A DNA stretch of 64,000 bases from Melieria omissa (Eukaryota; Arthropoda; Insecta; Diptera; Ulidiidae): assembly GCA_963971225.1 (NCBI GenBank), contig OZ020267.1, forward strand, positions 87,595,648 through 87,659,647, read 5' to 3'. Shown here piece after piece: positions 10,191 through 21,240 of this stretch (position 1 is the stretch's first letter; every line of letters begins with the position of its first letter). The notes under the pieces were generated by a model. It made no database searches, was not told the origin of the DNA, and saw nothing but the letters and a program-made list of their open reading frames with translations. The position numbers and the translations under genes were made by a program.

Positions 10191-13100
10191 GTGGAAAAAC
10201 CATCCAAAAACTCAAACCAGATCTGGAACATAACGCTAGTCGCATCTCGAACTCGCACAAAACTCACCACACAGGCAATTGTACTCACACAGTTGACCAA
10301 ACTTCTTCCCACTTTCAATGTGGGCCTAAAAGAGTGGAAACACGTTGCCATGCTGGACCTAGCAGATCCAAACTGCTTCAAACAGGCCCAGATCGACATG
10401 GTCATAGGAAGCGATTTAATTCTTCAAATCCTTCTCCACGGAATCCACCGCAATATGTGTGGCAGCCTCCTTGCCCAAAATACTATATTCGGTTGGATCA
10501 TAAGTGGGCCACTACCCCAGGAAGTGTCAACATTCTCGACACAAGTGGAAGAAGTTTCCAATGAACTCCTAAGTTCCCAGCTCAAACGCTTTTGGGAACA
10601 AGAGGAAATTCCACAGCCTTCTCCAATTTCTGAAGAGGATCGTTTTTGCGAAGACCTCTATCAAAAGACCACATCCCGGCGGTCGGATGGTAGATACGTC
10701 GTCTGACTCCCCTTCAAGTCAAGTTTTCCCAGTCAACTGGCTTTAGGTCAATCCCGTACGCCTTCTCTCAATATCTCAGCATGGAAAGGACTTTGGCAAA
10801 GAAAGGCGATCTCCAAGCCACATATGATGAGGTCCTCAAAGAGTATCTCACTCTCAATCATATGGAGCCAACTCAGTCCAACGAAATCATCTCTGATGGC
10901 AAATACTTTTCATTTTATTTGCCTCACCATGCTGTAATAAAGTCAGAAAAGACCACATCCAAGGTCCGCGTTGTCTTCAACGCGTCTAGCACGACCGGCT
11001 CTGGATATTCCCTCAATGATATCCTCCATATTGGTCCCACATTACAGCCCGATCTAATGACCCTCATTTTAAGATGGCGGCTGTACCAATTTGTATTCAA
11101 TGGAGATGTGGAAAAGATGTATAGACAAATTCTTGTCCACAAAGACGATCAAGAGTTTCAGCGAATCCTCTTTCGTGAGTCTCGAAATTCCCCCATTCGA
11201 GATTTTAGGCTCAAGACAGTGACGTTTGGTGTGAACTGTGCTCCTTTCTTAGCCATTCGAACACTTCGACAACTAGCTGAAGATTCAAAGGACAAATTCC
11301 CGTTGGCGGAAACACTCCTTCTAAAGGAGACTTATGTTGATGACATTTTGTCCGGTGCTCATTCCGTTTCTGAGGCAGTCGACTCATTGACACAAGTGAT
11401 TGATGCCCTTAAGTCCGCAGGATTTCCTCTTAGGAAGATTACTTCTAATCATCTGAAGGTCCTGGAAAACATTCCCACCTCGGCACTTCTCGACTCAGAC
11501 TTCCTCAAGTTCGAAAGTGCCAGCTCTACCAAAACACTTGGCATGAGATGGAACGCTTTGTCGGATACATTCTCGTATTCGATCGTTCCCATCTCAGAAA
11601 CGAGTTCTGCCACGAAGCGACAGATTCTTTCTGTGGTCGCCAAACTTTTCGACCCGGCAGGATGGCCCTCGCCCATTATAACTCAAGCCAAGTTACTCCT
11701 TCAAGAGCTTTGGTTGGAGGCCACGGACTGGGATGAATGCGTAAAGCCCGGTTCCCTCATAAAATGGAATGAATTCATCAAGAATTTGTCGTCCATCAGC
11801 GAGATCGAGATCCCCGATGGGTACAATTCTCCCCTCTGAAGCGAATCCAACTTCACGGATTTTGCGATGCTTCAGAAAAGGCATATTGCGTAACCCTGTA
11901 TTTGCGCGCCACTGACAGCGATGGCAATATCTCGTGTCACCTGCTCGTGGCAAAGGGTAAAGTTGCACCTCTGCAGACGGTTAGCCTTCCGCGACTAGAA
12001 TTGTGTGGCGCCGTTTCACTTTCCCAGTTATCCAAATGCCTTACTGAAAATCTCTATGTGAACCCCGAAGACACCTTCTTCTGGTCGGATTCACAAATAG
12101 TTCTCGCCTGGCTAGAAAAACCTCCAAGCACTTGGAAGACGTATGTAGCCAACCGTACAGCCCAGATTCTGAAAAACGTCGGCAACGCCACTTGGCGTCA
12201 TGTCATCAGCCATGACAATCCCGCCGACTTGGGCACTCGCGGGTTGCAAGCCCCACGAACTTGCAAGAAACCCACTGTGGTGGAACGGCCCAAATCAACT
12301 CCCTCCAATGTTGCTCCACCTGAGCAGCGAAAGCTCGAAGTTCATCTCGCGCTGGAGGAACCATCAGACATCCTCGATCGGTTCTCCTCCTATTCTCGCG
12401 CGCTACGTGTCCTTGCATACGCGTTCCGTTTTGTCCATAACGGACTCGCCAAGAAGAGCAACTCTCCCCTCAACTTGAATCCATTCGTTTCCCAGAATGA
12501 GATTCAGTTTGTCAAGACGAGACTCCTCTCGTTAGCCCAGACACGTTTCCACCACCTAGAACGTACCGCGTTGTCCAACAAGACATTCCCTGAGAAAGCA
12601 CGATTTTGACTCTCAATCCGTTCCTCGATAAGAACGGCTTGGTGAGAGTTGATGGTAGATTGGCTCAGGCGGCGCTTAGTTACAATGAGCGCCATCCGAT
12701 AATCCTACCAGAGGCATCTCGGTTCTGCACGTTGTATCTTGAGTTCCTCCACACTCTTCTCTTACACGCAGAACTTCAGCTCATTTTCAGAATGGCTCGT
12801 CAAGAGTTTTACATTCCCCGTCTAAAGCCTCAGATCAAGAAAAGCATTTGCCTATGCAAGGTCTGCACGGTTCAGAGACAAAAGGTCCGATCACAAATAA
12901 TGGCAGCTCTTCCGCCAGAGCGTTGTACCCTGTCAATCCCATTCTCGACGACAGGTGTTGATTTTGCGGGCCCATTTCAAATTAAGGCATCTCAGCTCCG
13001 AACGGCAACCTTCATCAAAGGTTATGTCGCGGTGTTTGTCTGCTTCTCAACCAAGGCAATTCACTTGGAATTGTGTTCTGCCCTCACCACAGAGGCATTC

Positions 13101-13791
13101 CGCGCGGCTTTTGCCAGATTCATTGGCAGGCGAGGCCTCCCCGCAAAATCATGTCGGACAATGGCACCACATTCGTCGGCGCCCACAGAGCTATGAGCCG
13201 AGAGTTCCTCAAGTTCTCAAAAGAGGTATCCCACGACATCCTGAAGAAGTATTCACCTCACATGGGCTGGTTATGGGAATCTGCAGTCAAGAGTTTCAAA
13301 ACTCACCTCACTGCCGGCCATCACAAATTCAACTTCGAAGAGTTCACAACTCTTCTTGCTAGAATTGAGGCCGTCCTGAATTCGCGACCATTATCACCTC
13401 TATCACAAGATCCATCTGATCTCTTAGCGCTTACTCCAGGTCACTTCCTGCGATGCGCTCCTCCTCTCTCACCCCCCGAACCCAATTCGGACCAATCAAC
13501 CGATGGGAGAAGCTGAAGGCCCTTCAGCATGAGTTCAGCCGGAGATGGAAGGCTGAATATCTCCATGAGCTCCAAAAGAGGCATACGTGGCGCCATCCGC
13601 AACAGGAACTGGAACTGGACCAGTTAGTTGTTATCAAGGACGAGCTGCTGCCCCCCACCGAGTGGAAACTAGGACGTATCGTCGCGCTGCATAGAGGACC
13701 CGACAATCGCATCCGAGTAGTCGACATTCGCACGCAATCCGGCACTCTCACACGCCCGATCGTGAAGTTGTGTGTTCTACCCACCGATTAG
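10191..13791 (+). pseudogene. BEL Pol (RT, RNase H, integrase), frameshifted
   Basis: RT is readable at 10781-11839, with [10 protein letters not shown], the finger/palm region [19 protein letters not shown], and catalytic [12 protein letters not shown]. RNase H-like segment [17 protein letters not shown] lies in the frame of 11902-12609. The integrase zinc domain (CKVCTVQRQKV) and core start TGVDFAGPF lie in 12606-13196, and the core continues in 13073-13516 with SDNGTTFVGA. A C-terminal segment (13453-13791) resembles the BEL integrase tail. At least six frame changes separate these blocks. Known family order PR-RT-RH-IN is preserved. Only the downstream ORF at 13906 is free of breaks. Confidence 0.85.
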
Positions 13792-13848
13792 AACACCTTC
13801 TACTTTATTATAAATTCCTTTATAATTATTCGCGGACATCGCTGTCCA

Positions 13849-13898
13849 TTTACTAATATAAGACACTAAAGTCTGTTCATTTTGTTCTCTCTTCGCAG
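13849..13898 (+). promoter_or_regulatory. Predicted 3' splice site before the extra BEL ORF
   Basis: A branch-point-like tactaat (near 13851), a pyrimidine-rich tract tttgttctctcttcgcag ending at 13898, and a short leader ctccacc before ATGG at 13906 form a strong acceptor plus a good start context. This suggests the downstream ORF is made from a spliced subgenomic mRNA, as LTR elements do for a third ORF. Sequence features are seen; splicing is inferred. Confidence 0.6.
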
Positions 13899-13905
13899 CT
13901 CCACC

Positions 13906-14514
13906 ATGGACGATATGCACAAGTGTCAGCTGTGCCACCGCCCTCACCCTTTGAGATTCTGCCGCGGGTTACTGGCTATGAACCCCGACCAACGCGACGG
14001 CGTGGTACATGCCCATGGCTATTGTCGCAACTGTTTGGCCCGGTCCCACACCACGGGGGCCTGTGATTCGCCAAACAGTTGTAAGAAGTTTCGATTAACG
14101 CACCACACGATGCTGCATCCCATGGACATCCTGCAGCAAGCGGCCCCCTCCGGACGGAGGAGAGGTGCCAGACCGGCAAAGAAGCCCACCACTCCGAAGC
14201 AGCGCCAACACCGCCGCCGCCGTCGCAATCCTCAGACTCCAGCACCGTCCACACGCCGCCCAACTCACCCCCCCGCTCGTATTGCGCATCCCTCGCGCAC
14301 GCGTCGAGGAGCGGCCCGCTCAACGGCATCAGCCCGGGCTGGTCAGGCACGCCCAGCCTCAACCCGCGACGCCAGCAGCAAGCCGCGTCGCCATCAGGCT
14401 GGATCCAGCTCTGCTCGTCAGGGCATCACCACCAGTCAGCTTCGAGGACGCAAGGCCCAGGCGCTGTTGACCCAGGCCATCAAATCCTTGACGGAGTTGA
14501 GGGGGGTCTTTTAA
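13906..14514 (+). CDS. Extra BEL ORF: zinc-knuckle, Arg/Pro-rich protein (202 aa)
   Basis: Downstream of pol, before the 3' LTR, with no frame break in contrast to the rest of the element. The N-terminal 70 residues copy the Gag knuckle layout of this same element: CQLCHRPHPLRFCRG, then YCRNCLARSHTTGAC, then a third knuckle C-DSPNS-C-KKF-RLTHHTMLH whose second expected CxxC Cys is Phe. The remaining ~130 residues are Arg/Pro/Ala/Ser-rich (for example RRRRRNPQTPAPSTRRP), very basic, and probably disordered and nucleic-acid binding. The frame also opens upstream from 13882, but ATG 13906 directly follows the splice acceptor. A nucleocapsid-like RNA-binding accessory protein is the best guess; it is not an envelope (no signal peptide or membrane segment). 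No function is claimed. Confidence 0.65.
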   Translation: MDDMHKCQLCHRPHPLRFCRGLLAMNPDQRDGVVHAHGYCRNCLARSHTTGACDSPNSCKKFRLTHHTMLHPMDILQQAAPSGRRRGARPAKKPTTPKQRQHRRRRRNPQTPAPSTRRPTHPPARIAHPSRTRRGAARSTASARAGQARPASTRDASSKPRRHQAGSSSARQGITTSQLRGRKAQALLTQAIKSLTELRGVF

Positions 14515-14540
14515 ATGCACAAGTGCATCCGGCCCCAGGA

Positions 14541-14964
14541 TGTTCACGTCGTTGCTGCCGTCACCGCGCATCACCTGAAATTTAAAACAAACCATAAATG
14601 ATATTTTGTACACATCCTCCCCCAATTCGTATACCTACCTCGTTTTACTTACATTCCCATATACTTACCATTTGTTACTTTCCTTTACTCCTTATCCGCT
14701 ATCCTCTCTTTCCTTATGTACTTACCGACGGCATCCCTCGCTGTCCAAAACGGTGCTTGCGCGGCTGACGGCCACTTCTCATCCGATCTTCGACGAAGAC
14801 ACACCACGCGATCCGCGATTAACCATATTCAACATTCCATACAGTTACCACATTTCAACCAAACCGAAACATCATTAAATATTAAATAAGCACGAATCAC
14901 ATATTATCGAATCACAGTTTATATATCACCCCACTTTCAACTAAACATAAAGACCGAAACATTC
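14541..14964 (+). repeat. BEL 3' LTR, truncated
   Basis: Starts TGTTCACGTC as in the 5' LTR and stays collinear to ..ccgaaacattc, then homology stops, leaving about two thirds of an LTR. The MITE at 14970 begins 5 bp later, but LTR sequence does not resume after the MITE, so the truncation came before it. A small hairpin ATGCACAAGTGCAT lies just upstream (about 14515-14528). Confidence 0.8.
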
Positions 14965-14969
14965 CATAA

Positions 14970-15671
14970 TGGCCAAACTCCATAAAGCAAACTCCATGAC
15001 TACGCCCGAAACGCGGCAAAAGTTGAACTATTTTCAACTTTCTCTCGCGTTTCTCGCTAAACGACGTCAAACAGCTGACAGAGTTCCTAAAGATGTCATA
15101 CATTATGTGGTTAAATGGTAATGCCGATAACAAACTTGTGTTATCGCAAAAGTCGGATGCATTTATTTTACACAAAAGCTATTAAATACATTTAAGAAAC
15201 ATTTGAAATTCAATATTTTAACATAAAATGTGGAGAAATTCCTAAAAATTAGCATAATTCTTTGACAGACGAAACTTAGTCTTCGCTCTATTGGAAATTC
15301 GATAGCTTATTCGTTGTCGATCGAATTTTGCCCATCCCTGTGAAATAAATTGCTACAAATTGAATTCAACTGAATCTTTTTTTATTTTTTGCAATCTTCG
15401 ATATGCATTTAATGTGTTTAAAATGAAATCAGTAAATTCTATAAAGTCTATAACGTCGTATAGCAATTTCATTTCGTTGTTTTTCACAATTCACAACGAA
15501 ATCAATCAGCAGTTTGCCAATTAAAAATTAGCATCAACTGACGTAAGAAGAACAAGCTGACGCGTGAAACGCGCTTTATGGAGTTTGACCATTTCCAACG
15601 CGAATAACGCGAGAAACGCCATAACCCGACAAACCCCGAACGCCTGAAACGCGCTTTATGGAGTTTGGCCA
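14970..15671. mobile_element. MITE, probable PIF/Harbinger type (702 bp)
   Basis: Terminal inverted repeats TGGCCAAACTCCATAAAGC (left) and its reverse complement (right, ending 15671), flanked by TAA on both sides (14967-14969 and 15672-15674). A further copy of the right-end motif (gaaacgcgctttatggagtt) sits internally near 15567, so the right end is partly duplicated. No coding capacity. Confidence 0.75.
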
Positions 15672-15674
15672 TAA

Positions 15675-16208
15675 ACGTGTTTTTGACGTTCTTCTTTGAA
15701 AATGTGCTACCGTACTGTTGTTAGAAAATCCCTTGAACATTTTCTTACGTCAACAAAATTGAAATGTGTTTTGTTTAGGTTTTTGGGTTTAGATTCTCAA
15801 AATGTGAATATGTATTAGTTCCGTATGTATATTTTCCACAATAAACTCATCATCAACTCATCAGTTTTGGTGTTTGATGTTTTAGGCTTGAATCAACCGT
15901 TAACGAATGAATAAAACTTTTTCAATTACGATCAATCTCACTGAAATACAAAACATAGTTCAATTCGATATTTCAAAGTACTAGAAAACAAAGTGTTTTT
16001 GTAATTTGTCGCCGTGCCAATTAATCGGTGAGTCGCCAATTTGTTGGCACTGAAAATAGTTGCCTATTTCTCACATTTTGCTTGGTGGGTTGTTCCTGTT
16101 TTTAAGCTTCGTTTTTTTTCAAACTTCAAATGTAAACAATGCAACTTGGCAATCTGGTCCTTTTCTATAACTCTGCTGATTCAAAGAAGTGAAAGCAAAC
16201 AAACAAAT
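15675..16208. other. Non-coding flank of element A
   Basis: AT-rich; no ORF or repeat recognised. It joins directly to 21504 onward if element A and one copy of its AACG duplication are removed. Confidence 0.5.
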
Positions 16209-16212
16209 AACG

Positions 16213-16435
16213 TGTAATGAGCACTGGGATGGATTTAAGTCCTTTTGATATAAACAACTGTGTAAACTTTTAAGACAAACTTTATTTGCGTGTTCTAACA
16301 ATGGCGTCACAAGTAAAAGTAAAAGTAAAGGACCAGCATGAACTTAGCTGCAAGCCCGAGTTGCCACACTGCTTGACAAGCCCAACCACAACAGGGTTGC
16401 ATTCACCATGGCACCACCTCCACCAATACACTACA
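16213..16435 (-). repeat. Element A LTR (3' LTR in element sense)
   Basis: 223 bp, TGTAATGAGC..ACACTACA on the plus strand, matching 21277-21499 throughout by eye. It contains the simple run aagtaaaagtaaaagtaaag. A short frame (16286 onward) repeats in both LTRs and is not a gene. Confidence 0.9.
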
Positions 16436-16474
16436 ACTCGGCCTAACCTGACATTCAATCGACCTCGATTGCTT

Positions 16475-19400
16475 TTACAATGAATCTTCTTCTAGCTTAT
16501 CATCTAAAAATTCATAATCTGTACATTCATCACTTAAATTATCACCATCTGTGTTGCCTTCTGAGTCCGTTTCAACTGGCCTACCTCGAGGTTCCAACCA
16601 TTTCTTCATTCTAGACGAATCAATTACATTGTCATATGGCATCTGAGTAACCTGACAATTTTCAACATCCGTAACAACATAACGATCATGACCTAATTGC
16701 TTACGAACTACATAAGGGCCTCTGTACTTCTGAATTAGCTTCTTATTCTTCCCTACCGTAGTGTCTACATTTTTAACCACAACTAAATCTCCTGGTTCAA
16801 ATTGTTTCGCTGGCCTATGGCTCCTCTCGTAATATTTCTGATTGTACAACTGAGACTTCTGTATTGCAAGCTCTGCCTGCTCCCTTATTTCGGACAAATT
16901 AACTTCTTCTCTTGAATACACATCATGCAAATACTCCGTCAATTCATCAACTACTTTGCCGCGCTGCTCAACGCCAAAAAGCAGCTTACTAGGGGTCGTC
17001 TTTGTGGCACAGTGTACAGTATTATTCATTGCAAACTCGACATCCGTCAGTTTCTGTTTCCAATCTACATGGTTTATAGGGTCAGTCGTTTTGGCCAATA
17101 TTGCTTTCAACACCCGATTCACCCTCTCAACCTGACCATTCGACTGTGGCGAAGCTACCGCATTCAAAACATGTACAATGTTATTGTTCCCGCAAAAATC
17201 CCTAAACTCCGATGACGTAAAAGCTGTGCCCCGATCATCTATGATTCTTCTGGGACGACTGTATTCAACAAAATATCTCTTCAACGCACAAATCGATTCT
17301 TTCGCACTACTATTCGTAGCATACATTTTGACAAATTTTGTGAAAGCATCAATCACCACAAACACATGTTTATGCTTTGAGTTCACACTCTCCAATGGCC
17401 CGAAATGGTCAATGTGCACTGTATCGAACGGTTCTGGCTTCTTTGGAATACTATATATATTACGCTCATTGCTTCTAGGCGACGTCGAATAATAAATGCA
17501 CTTCAAACAATTTCTGATGAACACATTCAGCTTTTCGCGCATACGGGGAAACCAATAATGCTTCCGAATCTGATTTGCACATTTCTCAATACCCAAATGA
17601 CCATATTTCTCATGTATCAATCGCATAATGTTCTCTTCCATCTCACCCGGCACATACAACTGTCGATTCTGACCACTGACACGAAAGACTAACCCATTCT
17701 CCAACTCATATCCTGGCACTTCCCCTTGCTCTAATTCTTCCCGCAGTTTATGAATCACAGGATCACGCGTCTGTATAATCTGAATGTTCAAATCAACCTC
17801 ATTCTCCTCAATACTACACACAGCTGACAACCGGCTCAATGCATCAACATGCTGCATCTGTTCACCCTTTCGGTGTCGAACTGAAAAATCAAACCCGGCG
17901 AGACCCAATGTCCATCTGGCAATTCTTGGATTAATTGTTTTCTTCTCCAATGTCAAGACCAAAGAGTTGCAATCAGTCACAACTACAAACGGAATTCCAT
18001 CCAACATAGTCCGGAATCTTTCCAATGCATTCACAATTGCCAATGTTTCCAACTCAAAGCTATGATAACGCGACTCCGGATCCGTCGTTGTTTTCGAATA
18101 AAATGCCACTGGGTGAAACCTGCCGTCATCTTGCTTCTGTAACAGTATAGCACCATACCCTCGCGAACTTGCATCCGTATGCAACTCTGTCTCCCGCCCT
18201 GAATCAAAGACACACAGTACAGGGGGCTCAGTCAATTTAGATTTCAAGGTCTCAAACGCATTCCTACACTCTTCTGTCCATTCAAACTTTACACCTTTTC
18301 GCGTCAAATAACTCAATGGGCGCGCAATCTGAGAAAAATTATACACAAATCGTCTAAAATATGAAAAAAGACCCACCGCCCTCTGCACCTCCTTTATGTT
18401 GGTAGGTACTGCGTAATTCTTTATCGCTACCAAATGATCTTCATTCGGACGAATCCCCCGTTCACTCACACAGTAGCCTAAATACTTCAATTCTCTATAT
18501 GCAAATTTGCACTTCTTCAGATTCAAGCACAATCCAGCCCCTGACAATAATTTCAAAACTTCTGCCAAAACCACATAATGTTCCTCAATAGTCTTCGTGG
18601 CAATGTTAATATCATCTAAATACACCACAATCCTCTTCGCATCAATCAACGGCCGCAACACTAAATTAATAAACCGCTGGAACACTGGTGGAGCATTAGT
18701 CAAACCAAATGGCATAAACCGATACTCATACTGTCCCATCGGAGTCACAAACGCAGTTATCGGTATCGATTCCTCATGCATCGGCACCTGGTGAAACCCA
18801 TTCCTCAAGTCCAACGTACTGAAGAAACTCTTCCCACCCAAATATTCAATACAATCCTCAACTAACGGCAACGGATAATGATCTCTGACAGTCAACTTAT
18901 TCAACGCCCGATAGTCAACACACATTCTCAATTCACCGTTCTTCTTCCGCACTAACACAATCGGAGACGCGTATGGAGACGCACTTGGCTGAATAATGCC
19001 CTGAGCCAACAAATCATCAATTGTCTTCTGTACTTCTGTCTTTTCCCTATATGACAACCGGCGCGGACCACTGTACACCGGCGCATCACTCTTCAACTGA
19101 ATTTTCATGCAATAGCCACTCAACTTCCCCCCCTTGTTCTTCATTTTCAAATAGTTCTCAAAAACAACTGATTTCAAAGCATCTGCATCTGTTATAGACA
19201 AGTTTTCGTCCACATCAATTAGATCACCAATTTCATCCATCTCAGTTGCACCTACCATCAATATTACTTCATCATACAAATTCAAGTCTTCTGTTCCAAC
19301 TAAATTTACAACTCCGATACACGACTCAAGTCGAGTTTCACACAAATTCGAATCACCAATTACATTTACCTCTGCATTAACTGAATTAATTTCTGACTTG

Positions 19401-21211
19401 CCACACTTATCATCTGATTTCAATAACTTAACTCTGTTTGGAACCTCTGTTATCTTAACTACTGGACTCTTTAATAAATTAAACAACTTAAGTGCACTGA
19501 TATTCAACGGAACTTCATTTTTATTGGCATTATTAATCTCCAGCAGAGTACGTCTACTATATCTCACTGTGTCCATTTGGCACAGGCTTATATTCATTGC
19601 CTTAAGTAAATCGCGTCCAAAAAGTAGGGGCACCACTGCCTCTTCATCTGGCAAAACAAACAAATTATGGTCAAATTTACGGTTATCAAACACAATTTTA
19701 CAAGTCACAAGGCCGTACGTACTTAAATTCATATTTCCCATCCCCCGATACTCTGTCACAGTCAATTCACCCGTCACCTCAAATGGCACAAGAGAACGCT
19801 TCACGAAACTAGTCGGACTGCCATTATCAAATAAAGCAAAACACGGAATTAATTCAGTGCACTTATTCTGTTTCAAAAAGGCAACACTTACAAGATTTCG
19901 GTGTTTCAGCTGTCGGGCTAAACGTCGGACCTCCTCTACCTCCGTCAATGGCGTCCCTGCCTCCCACTCCTCGACCTCTGCTACTGGCTGCTGTTGTTTC
20001 GGTACGGCTGGCATCCGTGTTTGCGTCTGGTTTAGTGTTGTATTCTGCATCCGACTACGACGTGGGCACTGCTGGCGCATGTGGCCTACTTCATGGCATA
20101 TGAAACACGAGTTCGGTGGGCGTCGCGGGGCCCCGCACGCACTTTGATAGTGCCCATATTGAAAACAGTTGTAACACCTGACGGCCGACAAATCCGTGAC
20201 TTTTGCAGCTGTGTTAGCAACTGGCACTGTTGTATACGACCTCGGCCTAGGCACGGCACCCGACATGACACTGATCTTCGGCACAACCACTGGCGCAGCT
20301 GCCCGACGCTTCTTCTCGTAACGCTCCATCAACCCCTTCAATTCACGCAAGGAAGTGGCACTGTACAGCATCGAAACCATATTCGTATCGTCGTTAAGCC
20401 CCTCGATGATAATGTCGATTAGGTCCGTTTCTGACACATCGGCGCGGCTGGCAATGTACTGCATCTCAACAATATATTGTCGTGGTGTTTCGTCTGGTCT
20501 CAGGACACGGGCACGTAACTGTTGCAGCACATCTCGAACCGTGAATATACGACGGTATTCAGTCATCAAAGCCATCCTTAGCTCACCATAGCTGCGAACA
20601 CGAGTTATGTCCGCGAACCGCTTCGCTTGCCCAGTTATCAGATGTCGTGCGGCAACCAGCTGGTCTCGCTCACTGTACTGGAAACTCTCGAACACATTCT
20701 CCAAGTCGGCCAACCATTTGCTAACGTCCTGCAACTCCGAACCATCAAATTTGCTCATCATCGCGTCCAGTACACCCAGGTCGATTCTACGACTCTCGAA
20801 CTCGTTCAACTCACGCTGCAGCTGGACAAGCTCACGTTTCTTGCGCATGATCGCCAACTGCCGATCTAACTCAGCCTCTTCAGCCTCAGTACTGGTCACA
20901 TTCACCACACTCCCTGCATCAACTGTATCATCTTCTGTATCTGGCACATTCATGGGTCGCTCCCTCTGGCTGGCCCCTGGCATCTGTCGTCTAGTCGTCT
21001 GCACACTCTGGCTGGCATCTGGCATCTGTTGATTCAGCGGAACATCAGGCTCGCTATCCGCTCTGGCCGCTCTTCCGCTACCTCCGACACGACCTGCTAC
21101 CGCTTGTTCATACACTGTCCGCAACTGAACCATCGTGGCGTCTTCCTCGAATTCAGCTCCCGCAGCCCGTAGTGCAGCAATAACCGCATTGCGCGTTAAT
21201 TTGTTCGCCAT
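16475..21211 (-). CDS. Element A Gag-Pol polyprotein (1578 aa)
   Basis: Start ATG at 21211 (MANKLTRNAVIAALRAAG), stop TAA at 16475-16477, 39 bp from the LTR. Domains in order: Gag (1-330); two zinc knuckles CYNCFQYGHYQSAC and CFICHEVGHMRQQC (about 345-385); protease with ALFDNGSPTSFV (about 460), where the usual D-T/S-G reads D-N-G; RT with MPFGLTNAPPVFQ and YLDDINIA (about 840-880); RNase H with LHTDASSRGYGA; integrase with HHCC (HEKYGHLGIEKC..CLKC) and an intact catalytic triad D..D-35-E (IDHFGP, DDRGTAF, GQVERVNR); then a GPY/F-type tail (YRGPYVV). No stop or frameshift. Copy B shares the D-N-G protease, so that variant is a family trait. Confidence 0.92.
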   Translation of the reverse strand: MANKLTRNAVIAALRAAGAEFEEDATMVQLRTVYEQAVAGRVGGSGRAARADSEPDVPLNQQMPDASQSVQTTRRQMPGASQRERPMNVPDTEDDTVDAGSVVNVTSTEAEEAELDRQLAIMRKKRELVQLQRELNEFESRRIDLGVLDAMMSKFDGSELQDVSKWLADLENVFESFQYSERDQLVAARHLITGQAKRFADITRVRSYGELRMALMTEYRRIFTVRDVLQQLRARVLRPDETPRQYIVEMQYIASRADVSETDLIDIIIEGLNDDTNMVSMLYSATSLRELKGLMERYEKKRRAAAPVVVPKISVMSGAVPRPRSYTTVPVANTAAKVTDLSAVRCYNCFQYGHYQSACGAPRRPPNSCFICHEVGHMRQQCPRRSRMQNTTLNQTQTRMPAVPKQQQPVAEVEEWEAGTPLTEVEEVRRLARQLKHRNLVSVAFLKQNKCTELIPCFALFDNGSPTSFVKRSLVPFEVTGELTVTEYRGMGNMNLSTYGLVTCKIVFDNRKFDHNLFVLPDEEAVVPLLFGRDLLKAMNISLCQMDTVRYSRRTLLEINNANKNEVPLNISALKLFNLLKSPVVKITEVPNRVKLLKSDDKCGKSEINSVNAEVNVIGDSNLCETRLESCIGVVNLVGTEDLNLYDEVILMVGATEMDEIGDLIDVDENLSITDADALKSVVFENYLKMKNKGGKLSGYCMKIQLKSDAPVYSGPRRLSYREKTEVQKTIDDLLAQGIIQPSASPYASPIVLVRKKNGELRMCVDYRALNKLTVRDHYPLPLVEDCIEYLGGKSFFSTLDLRNGFHQVPMHEESIPITAFVTPMGQYEYRFMPFGLTNAPPVFQRFINLVLRPLIDAKRIVVYLDDINIATKTIEEHYVVLAEVLKLLSGAGLCLNLKKCKFAYRELKYLGYCVSERGIRPNEDHLVAIKNYAVPTNIKEVQRAVGLFSYFRRFVYNFSQIARPLSYLTRKGVKFEWTEECRNAFETLKSKLTEPPVLCVFDSGRETELHTDASSRGYGAILLQKQDDGRFHPVAFYSKTTTDPESRYHSFELETLAIVNALERFRTMLDGIPFVVVTDCNSLVLTLEKKTINPRIARWTLGLAGFDFSVRHRKGEQMQHVDALSRLSAVCSIEENEVDLNIQIIQTRDPVIHKLREELEQGEVPGYELENGLVFRVSGQNRQLYVPGEMEENIMRLIHEKYGHLGIEKCANQIRKHYWFPRMREKLNVFIRNCLKCIYYSTSPRSNERNIYSIPKKPEPFDTVHIDHFGPLESVNSKHKHVFVVIDAFTKFVKMYATNSSAKESICALKRYFVEYSRPRRIIDDRGTAFTSSEFRDFCGNNNIVHVLNAVASPQSNGQVERVNRVLKAILAKTTDPINHVDWKQKLTDVEFAMNNTVHCATKTTPSKLLFGVEQRGKVVDELTEYLHDVYSREEVNLSEIREQAELAIQKSQLYNQKYYERSHRPAKQFEPGDLVVVKNVDTTVGKNKKLIQKYRGPYVVRKQLGHDRYVVTDVENCQVTQMPYDNVIDSSRMKKWLEPRGRPVETDSEGNTDGDNLSDECTDYEFLDDKLEEDSL

Positions 21212-21240
21212 TGAACCACAATAACTTTAGAACTTAGATA

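Larger units (their letters stand above)
5490..14964 (+). mobile_element. BEL/Pao LTR retrotransposon, degenerate, 3' LTR truncated
   Basis: Order: 5' LTR (5490-6128), tRNA-Tyr primer site (6131-6145), very long A-rich leader, Gag and Pol with BEL-type motifs, an extra zinc-knuckle ORF (13906-14514), and a 3' LTR cut off after 424 bp (14541-14964). BEL identity rests on the Gag text around 9040-9540, the three-part Cys/His knuckles, the DQGS protease motif, YVDDIL in RT, and the [12 protein letters not shown]ase H segment. Gag-Pol is interrupted by many frameshifts. Later insertions include the SINE at 6154-6470 and the MITE at 7551-8064. The truncated 3' LTR prevents checking the target duplication. 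Confidence 0.9.

Noticed and set aside
16286..16483. 65-residue frame also at 21350-21565
   Set aside because: Within the element A LTRs; repeated only because the LTR is.
19398..20147. 249-residue plus-strand frame
   Set aside because: Antisense shadow of element A Gag-Pol.
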